DNA of 12,507 bases from Pseudomonadota bacterium (GTDB taxonomy: Bacteria > Pseudomonadota > Alphaproteobacteria > Rhizobiales > Rhizobiaceae), in assembly GCA_023416545.1 (NCBI GenBank), contig JAEZHO010000016.1, positions 1-12,507 on the forward strand, given 5' to 3'. The first letter of the stretch is position 1; each line of letters starts with the position of its first letter. The position numbers were made by a program, and so were the translations under genes. Positions 6,584 to 12,507 of the stretch are shown here, piece after piece. The notes beneath the pieces were generated by a model. That model worked only from the letters and a program-made list of their open reading frames with translations. It was not told the DNA's origin and did no database searches.

Positions 6584-7723
6584 ATGAAGAAACTGGTTTC
6601 TGCAGCCACATTGGCGCTCGGCATGAGCGTCTCGAGCCTCGCATTGGCCGAGCCGGTGAAGATCGGCATGATCACGACGCTGTCCGGCGGCGGTGCCGGC
6701 CTCGGCATCGATACCCGCGACGGCTTCATGCTGGCGGTCAAGCAGTCCGGCAACAGCGAGATCGAGGTCGTCACCGAGGACGATGGACAGAAGCCGGAAC
6801 TGGCCGTCCAGATCGCCGACAAGATGATCCAGAGCGACCAGGTCGACATCCTCACCGGCATCGTCTGGTCGAACCTGCTGATGGCGGTGGCGCCGAGCGC
6901 GGTCGCACAGGGCAAGCTCTACGTCTCGACCAATGCGGCCCCGGCGGCGCTTGCGGGCGCAAACTGCAACCCGCTCTATTTCAATGCCGCCTACCAGAAC
7001 GACAATCTTCATGAAGCCATGGGCGAATACGCCAACAAGGACTACAAGAAGATGTTCATCATGGCGCCGAACTATCCGGCCGGTAAGGACTCGCTGACCG
7101 GCTTCAAGCGCTTCTACAAGGGCGAGGTCGGCTCCGAGGTCTACACCCAGGTCGGCCAGACCGACTATGCCGCCGAGATCGCCCAGATCCGCGCGTCGGG
7201 CGCCGACGGCGTATTCGCCTTCCTGCCGGGCGGCATGGGCATCGCGTTCATGAAGCAGTATGCGCAGTCGGGCGTCGAGATCCCGATCATGGGCCCCGGC
7301 TTCTCCTTCAGCCAGGACGTCCTGCCGGCGATCGGCGATGCCGCACTCGGCGCCAAGGCCTCCGGCCAGTGGGCGCCCGACTTCGACACCGAGGTCAGCA
7401 AGAAATTCGTTGCCGACTTCAAGGCCGAATACGGCCGCCTGCCGTCGATCTACGCCGTCCAGGCCTATGACGCCGCGCAGCTGATCCTGTCGGCAGCGGC
7501 CAAGGCGGACGTGAAGGATACCGAAGCCTTCCGCGCCGAACTCGTGAAGGCGGACATCCAGTCGCCCCGCGGCGACTTCAAGTTCAACACCAACCAGCAT
7601 CCGATCCAGGACATCTATCTCACGGAAGTGGTCAAGCTGGACGACGGCACCCTCACCAACAAGACCATCGAGAAGATCTTCGACGATCACGGCGACGCCT
7701 ACGCCCAAGACTGCAAGATGTAA
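6584..7723 (+). CDS. ABC importer periplasmic substrate-binding protein (Leu/Ile/Val-type, type I fold)
   Basis: This is a periplasmic receptor of the branched-chain-amino-acid (HAAT/LivJ) family, 379 residues. The signal peptide is MKKLVSAATLALGMSVSSLALA with cleavage after residue 22, and the mature chain begins EPVKIGMITTLSG, the classic first strand of this family. The STNAAP segment (115-120), QNDNLHE (138-144) and YPAGKD (164-169) match the two-lobed ligand cleft. The only two mature cysteines are Cys128 and Cys377, the latter in the C-terminal DCKM, probably forming a disulfide; this arrangement is common in relatives linked to aromatic-acid uptake. The start has GGGAG at a proper distance. 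It is followed nine bases later by the first permease gene. The position after an aromatic-type CoA ligase suggests an aromatic acid or aminoaromatic ligand rather than an amino acid; this is inference. Confidence 0.9.
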   Translation: MKKLVSAATLALGMSVSSLALAEPVKIGMITTLSGGGAGLGIDTRDGFMLAVKQSGNSEIEVVTEDDGQKPELAVQIADKMIQSDQVDILTGIVWSNLLMAVAPSAVAQGKLYVSTNAAPAALAGANCNPLYFNAAYQNDNLHEAMGEYANKDYKKMFIMAPNYPAGKDSLTGFKRFYKGEVGSEVYTQVGQTDYAAEIAQIRASGADGVFAFLPGGMGIAFMKQYAQSGVEIPIMGPGFSFSQDVLPAIGDAALGAKASGQWAPDFDTEVSKKFVADFKAEYGRLPSIYAVQAYDAAQLILSAAAKADVKDTEAFRAELVKADIQSPRGDFKFNTNQHPIQDIYLTEVVKLDDGTLTNKTIEKIFDDHGDAYAQDCKM

Positions 7724-7732
7724 GGCTGCCTG

Positions 7733-8656
7733 GTGACACTCGCACTCGCTCTTGAGCAGTTGCTCAATGGCCTTCAGCTCGGCGTCATGTTGTTTCTCAT
7801 GGCCGCCGGGCTGACGCTGATCTTCGGCGTCATGGGCCTCATCAATCTCGCTCACGGTTCGCTCTACATGGTGGGCGCCTTCGCCTGTGCCGCGGTGGCA
7901 TCGGCGACCGGTTCCTTCTGGATCGGGCTCGTGGCCAGCCTCGCCTGCGCGGCGGCGGCCGGGGCGATTGTCGAGCTTCTCGTCATCCGCAGGCTCTATG
8001 ACCGCGACCACCTAGACCAGGTGCTGGCGACCTTCGCCCTCATCCTGATCTTCTCCGAGGGGACGCGCTGGCTGTTCGGTTCCTTTCCTCTCTATCTCGA
8101 TATTCCGCCGCTGCTGCAGGGCGCCGTGGCGCTGCCCGGTGGCGCGCAGTATCCGCTCTACCGCCTGGCGATCATCGCCGCCGGCGCGCTCGTCGCCTTC
8201 GGCCTTTACCTGCTGATCGGCAAGACGCGGCTCGGCATGCGCATCCGCGCCGGCGAAAGCGACCGCGAGATGATCGGTGCGCTCGGCGTCGATATCCGCA
8301 CGCTCTATACGGTCGTCTTCGCGCTCGGCGCCGCGCTCGCGGGCCTTGCGGGGGCGATGGTCGGCGCGCTGCAATCGGTGCAGGTCGGCATGGGCGAGCC
8401 CGTGCTCATCCTTGCCTTCGTGGTCATCGTCATCGGCGGGATCGGCTCCATCAAGGGGGCGCTCCTCGGCGCGCTGCTGGTGGGCGTCGTCGATACGATG
8501 GGACGTTTCCTCCTGCCGCAGATGCTGGCGCTCTTCGTCCCGCCGTCGCAGGCGGGCCTGATCGGCGGTGCTGCGGCCTCCATGCTCATCTATGTCATGA
8601 TGGCGATCATCCTTGCGGTGAAGCCGCGCGGGCTCTTTCCCGCAGCCCATGCGTGA
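7733..8656 (+). CDS. livH: ABC importer permease, LivH type
   Basis: This is one of the two inner-membrane channel subunits of the branched-chain-amino-acid-type importer, 307 residues with about eight predicted membrane helices. The first helix region ends with the family signature GVMGLINLAHGSLYMVGAF. The ATPase-coupling region lies around RLGMRIRAGESDREMIGALG (about 164-183), followed by the alanine/glycine-rich helices GAALAGLAGAMVGAL and the segment GGIGSIKGALLGALLVG. Translation probably starts at a GTG (7733-7735), nine bases after the binding-protein stop, with AAGG in the gap as a modest ribosome site. Its last bases overlap or touch livM, showing translational coupling. Confidence 0.93.
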   Translation: MTLALALEQLLNGLQLGVMLFLMAAGLTLIFGVMGLINLAHGSLYMVGAFACAAVASATGSFWIGLVASLACAAAAGAIVELLVIRRLYDRDHLDQVLATFALILIFSEGTRWLFGSFPLYLDIPPLLQGAVALPGGAQYPLYRLAIIAAGALVAFGLYLLIGKTRLGMRIRAGESDREMIGALGVDIRTLYTVVFALGAALAGLAGAMVGALQSVQVGMGEPVLILAFVVIVIGGIGSIKGALLGALLVGVVDTMGRFLLPQMLALFVPPSQAGLIGGAAASMLIYVMMAIILAVKPRGLFPAAHA

Positions 8657-8663
8657 GGCCGCG

Positions 8664-9638
8664 ATGCTGACCCGCGAAAATCTCGTCAATCTCGTCCTGG
8701 CCGTGCTGCTGCTCGTGGTACCGCTCGCAGCCTATGCCTCCGGCCAGCCGTTCTACGTCACGCTCGCGACCCGCGTCGCGATCCTGGCGCTCGCCGCGAC
8801 CGGCCTCAATCTCGCGCTCGGCCTCGGCGGACTGGTCTCCTTCGGGCATGCCGCCTTCTTCGGCATCGGCGGCTATGCCGCCGGCATCCTCGCCACCCAT
8901 TCCTTCTCCGGGGAGCCGGTGCTTCTCGGCCTGCCCGGCACCAACCAGATGCTCGTGATCTGGCTGGTGGCGATGCTGGTGGCCGGCATCACCGGACTGC
9001 TGATCGGCCTGATCAGCCTCAGGACCTCCGGCGTCTACTTCATCATGATCACGCTCGCCTTCGCGCAGATGGTCTACTACTTCGCGATCTCCTGGCCGGC
9101 CTATGGCGGCGAGGATGGCCTGTCGATCCTGGTGCGCAACCAGTTCCCCGGCGTTAACACGATGAAGCCCCTGAGCTTCTTCCTGATCTGCTACGTGGTG
9201 CTGATCGCAGCGCTCGCCTTCTTCGTGCTGATCCGCAATTCGCGTTTCGGCTCCGCCCTGCAGGCGGCACGCCAGAACGAGGTCCGCGTGGCGACCGTCG
9301 GGATCGCGCCCTATCGCATCCGTCTCGTGGCCTTCGCGATCTCCGCCGCCATGACCGGTCTCGCCGGCGCCCTCTTTGCCGATCTCAACCGCTTCGTCAG
9401 CCCTTCCATGCTGTCCTGGCACATGTCCGGCGAGCTTATCGTGCTGATCATCCTCGGCGGGACGGGCCGGCTTTTCGGGCCGCTCGCGGGCGCAGCGCTC
9501 TTCGTCGTCTTCGAATACCTGCTGGGCGGCCTCACCGAGCGCTGGCAGTTCTTCCTCGGCCTCATCCTGCTCGGCACCGTGCTCTTCGCGCGGGGCGGGC
9601 TTCTCGGGCTTCTGGCCGGAAAGGCGCGTCATGGCTGA
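8664..9638 (+). CDS. livM: ABC importer permease, LivM type
   Basis: This is the second inner-membrane channel subunit, with about nine or ten helices. The conserved LivM pattern appears as LNLALGLGGLVSFGHAAFFGIGGYAAG near the N-terminus, then SLRTSGVYFIMITLAFAQM, the coupling segment IRNSRFGSALQAARQNEVRVATVGI, and later ELIVLIILGGTGRLFGPLAGA. Two starts compete. The ATG at 8649 overlaps the livH stop by eight bases but has no ribosome site. The ATG at 8664 has TGAGG, which overlaps the livH stop, five bases upstream. I prefer 8664 (324 residues); the 8649 start would add MREAA. The 3' end overlaps livG by eight bases. Confidence 0.9.
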   Translation: MLTRENLVNLVLAVLLLVVPLAAYASGQPFYVTLATRVAILALAATGLNLALGLGGLVSFGHAAFFGIGGYAAGILATHSFSGEPVLLGLPGTNQMLVIWLVAMLVAGITGLLIGLISLRTSGVYFIMITLAFAQMVYYFAISWPAYGGEDGLSILVRNQFPGVNTMKPLSFFLICYVVLIAALAFFVLIRNSRFGSALQAARQNEVRVATVGIAPYRIRLVAFAISAAMTGLAGALFADLNRFVSPSMLSWHMSGELIVLIILGGTGRLFGPLAGAALFVVFEYLLGGLTERWQFFLGLILLGTVLFARGGLLGLLAGKARHG

Positions 9639-10380
9639 GCCGGTCCTCCAACTTTCGGATGTCGTCAAGAGCTTCGGGGCCCTGCGGGCGACCGACCATG
9701 TGTCGCTTGACCTGAGGCCCGGCGAGATCCACGCCCTGATCGGGCCGAACGGCGCCGGCAAGTCGACGCTGATCCACCAGATCTGCGGAACGCTCCGGCA
9801 GGATTCCGGCACCATCCGGCTGGGGGGACGCGACATCGGCCACCTCGGCGTCGCCGAGCGCTCGCGTCTCGGGCTCGGACGCACCTTCCAGGTGTCCTCG
9901 CTGGCGCCGGAATTCTCCGCGCTGCGCAATGTCATGCTGGCGGTGCAGGCCGAGCAGGGATCGAGCTTCCGCTTCTTCAAGCCTGTCATGCGCGACGCGT
10001 CCCTGATCGACCGGTCGATGGCAATGCTGGAGCGGGTCGGCCTCAAGGACAGGGCCCGCATCCCCGCGGCCGAACTGTCGCACGGCGAGCGTCGCCAGCT
10101 GGAGATCGCCATCGCGCTGGCGCTCGATTCCAAGGCCTTCCTGCTCGACGAGCCGATGGCGGGAATGGGGCCGGAAGGCTCCAAGGCGCTGACCGGCTTC
10201 CTCGACGGGCTGCGCCAGGAGGCGCCGATCCTGCTCGTGGAGCACGACATGGACGCGGTCTTCGCCCTGGCGGACCGTATTTCGGTGCTGGTCTACGGCA
10301 AGGTCATCGCCACCGGGACGGTCGAGGAAATCCGCCGCGACCCGACCGTTCGCAGCGCCTATCTCGGAGATCACGCCTGA
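9631..10380 (+). CDS. livG: ABC importer ATPase, LivG type
   Basis: This is a cytoplasmic ATP-hydrolysing subunit, 249 residues. Walker A is GPNGAGKST (38-46), the Q-loop is in GRTFQ (83-87), the ABC signature is LSHGE (149-153), Walker B is FLLDEP (170-175), and the H-loop histidine is His205 in VEHDMD. The GRTFQ and VEHDMD motifs are the usual LivG versions. The start overlaps the last eight bases of livM, with GGAAAGG as ribosome site inside livM. The stop shares one base with the livF start (TGATG). All catalytic motifs are intact. It should pair with LivF as a heterodimeric ATPase under the two permeases. Confidence 0.95.
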   Translation: MAEPVLQLSDVVKSFGALRATDHVSLDLRPGEIHALIGPNGAGKSTLIHQICGTLRQDSGTIRLGGRDIGHLGVAERSRLGLGRTFQVSSLAPEFSALRNVMLAVQAEQGSSFRFFKPVMRDASLIDRSMAMLERVGLKDRARIPAAELSHGERRQLEIAIALALDSKAFLLDEPMAGMGPEGSKALTGFLDGLRQEAPILLVEHDMDAVFALADRISVLVYGKVIATGTVEEIRRDPTVRSAYLGDHA

Positions 10381-11063
10381 TGCTGCTCGACGTTTCGAAG
10401 ATCGAAGCTTCCTACGGCGCAAGCCAGGCGCTGTTCGGCGTGGACCTGACGGTGGGCGAGGGCGAGGCGGTCGCGCTCATGGGCCGCAACGGAATGGGCA
10501 AGACGACGACGATCCGCGCGATCTGCAACCTCACTCCGCCGCGTTCAGGCTCCGTCAGGCTGGCCGGCACGGACCTGAAGGGCAAGCCGTCGCACAAGGT
10601 CGCGAGACTCGGCATCGGCCTCGTCCCGGAAGGGCGGCGCTGCTTTCCGAACCTCACCGTGCACGAAAACCTCGTCGCGGCCGCGCGGCCCGGCAACTGG
10701 ACGCTGACGCGCGTCAACGACCTCTTCCCGCGCCTTGCCGAGCGTCACGCGCAGATGGCGCGTTCGCTTTCGGGCGGCGAGCAGCAGATGCTCGCCATCG
10801 GCCGGGCGCTGATGACCAACCCGCGCCTCCTCATCCTCGACGAGGCGACGGAAGGACTGGCGCCGGTCATCCGCCAGGACATATGGGCGGCGATCCGGAA
10901 GCTGAAGGCGGAGGGCCTGTCGATCCTGGTCGTCGACAAGACGCTGTCGGAACTCTTGCCGGTGGCCGACCGCTGCGTCGTCCTGGAAAACGGCCGCAGC
11001 GTCTGGCAGGGAACCCCGTCAGACCTGTCCGCCGACCTGCAGGATCGTTATCTCGGCGTCTGA
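10380..11063 (+). CDS. livF: ABC importer ATPase, LivF type
   Basis: This is the second ATPase of the importer, 227 residues. Walker A is GRNGMGKTT (35-43), the Q-loop region reads GLVPEGRRCFPNLTV (80-94, typical of LivF), the signature is LSGGE (130-134) and Walker B is LLILDEATEGLAP (150-162). At the H-loop position it reads VVDKTLSEL (184-192), with lysine where LivF proteins usually have Gln or His; relatives from aromatic-acid importers often have VDKN here. It starts on the TGATG overlap with livG. The C-terminus DRYLGV is the normal family end, so this gene is complete. Its last 16 bases overlap, tail to tail, the end of the minus-strand dehydrogenase gene. Confidence 0.95.
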   Translation: MLLDVSKIEASYGASQALFGVDLTVGEGEAVALMGRNGMGKTTTIRAICNLTPPRSGSVRLAGTDLKGKPSHKVARLGIGLVPEGRRCFPNLTVHENLVAAARPGNWTLTRVNDLFPRLAERHAQMARSLSGGEQQMLAIGRALMTNPRLLILDEATEGLAPVIRQDIWAAIRKLKAEGLSILVVDKTLSELLPVADRCVVLENGRSVWQGTPSDLSADLQDRYLGV

Positions 11064-12507
11064 GCCGAGGCGAACATCGGCCCGCCCTTGTGGGCCGGGA
11101 AGCCGTAGCCGCTGATCATCACCAGGTCGATGTCGCTCTCGCGCGCGGCAATGCCTTCCTCGATGAGCCTGCGGCCTTCCGTGGCCATCGCCGCCAGAAG
11201 ACGGGCGAGAATCTCGGAAGCCTCAAACGTTCGCGGGACGATGCCCTTGCCCCGGCGGCACCGGGCGATGATCTCCGTCACCTCGGGGTCCACCTGCCGC
11301 CTGCCGTCGGGATAGGCATACCAGCCCCGTCCCGACTTCTGGCCGAGGCGGCCGGCTTCGCAGAGGCGGTCGGCAATCTCCACGTAACGTTCGGCCGGAT
11401 CCCGCCTGGCTGCCTGCCGCTTGCGACGCGCCCAGGCGATCTCAAGCCCCGCCATGTCGTAGACGGCGAACAGCCCCATCGGAAAGCCGTAGTCCTCGAG
11501 GGCCGCATCGATCTCGTGCGGCAGAGCGCCGTCCTCCAGCAGGAATTCGGCCTCCCGCCGATAGGCCGAGAAGATGCGGTTGCCGATGAAGCCTTCCGTG
11601 ACGCCGGTGACGACCGCGAGCTTGCGAAGCTTCCGTGCGACGGCAAGGCCCGTGGCGAGGACATCCGGCGAGGTCCGCGCGCAGCGGACCACCTCGAGGA
11701 GCCGCATGACATGGGCGGGCGAGAAGAAATGCAGGCCGAGCACGCGGTCCGGATGCGCGGTGGCCACGGCGATCTCGTCCGGGTTCAGGTAGCTCGTATT
11801 GGTCGCCAGGATCGCGTCGGGCCGAAGAACCTTGTCGAGCCGACGGAAGAGATCGACCTTGACGTCGAGATCGTCGAAGACGGCTTCGATCACGAGGTCG
11901 CAGGGCGAGAGATCCTCCTCGCGGGCCGTCACCGAAAGCCGCGCCTTCTGCGCCTCGAATTCGCTCCTGTCGATCCGGCCCGTCGAAAGGCTGCGCTCCA
12001 GAAGACCGACGATGCGATCGTGGCCACGTGCCGCGGCGTCCTCGTCACGGTCGAGCCCGATGACGCCGTAACCGGCGGCGAGGGCACAGACCGCGATGCC
12101 GCTGCCCATCAGGCCGAGACCGGCAATGCCGATCGTCGCGATCGGGCGTGGCAGGATGGCCTCGATACCCTCCACCCTGGAGGCCTGCCGCTCGGCGAAG
12201 AAGACGTGCCGGAGGGCTGCCGCCTCTTGACCGTCCCGCAGTTCAAGGAAGGTCGCGCGCTCGTCCGCAAGGCCCTCGGCGAGCGGTCTTGCGGCGCTCT
12301 CGACCAGCCGGACGGCCTCTGCCGGCGCACGCTGGCCGCGGGCCTTCGCCAGAACCTTGTTCCTCGCAGCCTCGATGGCCGCGGGCTCCGACGCCGGGAC
12401 CTGCAATGCGCCGGTGCGGCGGGAAGGGGAGGCGGCGAGGCGACGGGCGCCGGCGATAGCCGCATCCCGTAATCCGGTGTCTGCGATCTCGTCCGCCAGC
12501 CCGAGGC
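11048..12507 (-). CDS. Multifunctional enoyl-CoA hydratase/3-hydroxyacyl-CoA dehydrogenase, 5' partial, C-terminally short
   Basis: This is the C-terminal 485 residues of a FadB-like fused beta-oxidation enzyme. The frame stays open to the window edge, where GLADEIADTGLRDAA matches the end of a crotonase (enoyl-CoA hydratase) domain; a TTG at 12404-12406 is therefore not the start. A helical linker follows (ARNKVLAKARG...RHVFFAER). The NAD-binding site is GLGLMGSGIA (GxGxxG near 12121-12104), then NTSYLNPDEIA. The catalytic pair is His in GLHFFSPAHVMRLLEVV (codon near 11731) with Glu twelve residues later. TEGFIGNRI and the second dehydrogenase domain follow. The protein stops 12 residues after HKGG, inside the GYGFPAHKGGPMF motif region, where relatives run about 50-60 residues further. 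It should convert enoyl- to 3-ketoacyl-CoA in the cytoplasm and fits the CoA-ligase pathway. The 16-base tail overlap with livF is seen directly. Confidence 0.9.
   Translation of the reverse strand, partial: LGLADEIADTGLRDAAIAGARRLAASPSRRTGALQVPASEPAAIEAARNKVLAKARGQRAPAEAVRLVESAARPLAEGLADERATFLELRDGQEAAALRHVFFAERQASRVEGIEAILPRPIATIGIAGLGLMGSGIAVCALAAGYGVIGLDRDEDAAARGHDRIVGLLERSLSTGRIDRSEFEAQKARLSVTAREEDLSPCDLVIEAVFDDLDVKVDLFRRLDKVLRPDAILATNTSYLNPDEIAVATAHPDRVLGLHFFSPAHVMRLLEVVRCARTSPDVLATGLAVARKLRKLAVVTGVTEGFIGNRIFSAYRREAEFLLEDGALPHEIDAALEDYGFPMGLFAVYDMAGLEIAWARRKRQAARRDPAERYVEIADRLCEAGRLGQKSGRGWYAYPDGRRQVDPEVTEIIARCRRGKGIVPRTFEASEILARLLAAMATEGRRLIEEGIAARESDIDLVMISGYGFPAHKGGPMFASAQTPR

Noticed and set aside
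4647..6644. A 665-codon open frame on the minus strand opposite the CoA ligase
   Set aside because: It mirrors the ligase codons. High GC leaves few stops on the opposite strand, and the translation is rich in Arg/Gly/His/Asp with no recognisable domain.
6308..8011. A 567-codon open frame on the minus strand opposite the binding protein
   Set aside because: It is a shadow of a clear, well-conserved gene, with low-complexity charged composition and no family motif.
8607..10250. A 547-codon open frame on the minus strand across livM and livG
   Set aside because: It spans two genuine, motif-complete genes and reads as a low-complexity charged sequence.
12404..12406. TTG as the start of the dehydrogenase
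   Set aside because: The frame stays open to the window edge with recognisable crotonase-domain residues upstream, so the gene begins outside the window.
10883..12472. A 529-codon open frame on the plus strand opposite the FadB-like gene
   Set aside because: The minus-strand frame carries the complete NAD-binding and catalytic motifs; the plus frame is composition-driven.
1..12507. Mobile elements, CRISPR, tRNA, attachment sites
   Set aside because: I saw no transposase-like protein, no spaced direct repeats, no tRNA-like cloverleaf and no long terminal inverted repeats.

Overview
The window is high-GC, densely coded DNA typical of an alphaproteobacterium, most likely a Rhizobiales/Hyphomicrobiales member (Rhizobium, Shinella, Ensifer or Mesorhizobium type). 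This rests on G/C-rich third codon positions, the protein sequence style, and the mix of TRAP and Liv-type ABC importers. I see no rRNA, tRNA, CRISPR array, insertion sequence or phage gene. No gene-free stretch exceeds 300 bases; the longest is the 219-base divergent spacer at 4560-4778.

Left part (1-2838, + strand): a TRAP importer, with the large permease dctM cut by the left edge and the periplasmic binding protein dctP 18 bases downstream. A strong hairpin terminator follows, then a MarR-type regulator. A DctQ small permease would be expected just outside the window. Middle part (2839-4559): an isolated L,D-transpeptidase lipoprotein (+) faces an arylformamidase-like alpha/beta hydrolase (-), with 17 bases between their stop codons.

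Right part (4560-11063, + strand): a spacer with an AT-rich patch and a clean palindrome precedes an acyl-CoA ligase of the benzoate/2-aminobenzoate-CoA ligase type. After a 176-base spacer comes a compact five-gene branched-chain-amino-acid-type ABC importer: binding protein, two permeases and two ATPases, with the last four genes overlapping or nearly touching. From the right edge (- strand) comes a multifunctional enoyl-CoA hydratase/3-hydroxyacyl-CoA dehydrogenase. It lacks its start (window edge), and its C-terminus appears shortened where it runs into the end of livF.

Taken together this looks like a catabolic island for a small carboxylic acid, probably aromatic: import by ABC and perhaps TRAP, activation to a CoA thioester, then beta-oxidation-like steps. 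The arylformamidase-like hydrolase beside an aminobenzoate-CoA-ligase-like enzyme suggests, as inference only, the tryptophan/kynurenine-anthranilate branch. The most unusual items are the truncated dehydrogenase overlapping livF and the symmetric elements before the ligase and the ABC operon. I found no clear evidence of a wholly new system.
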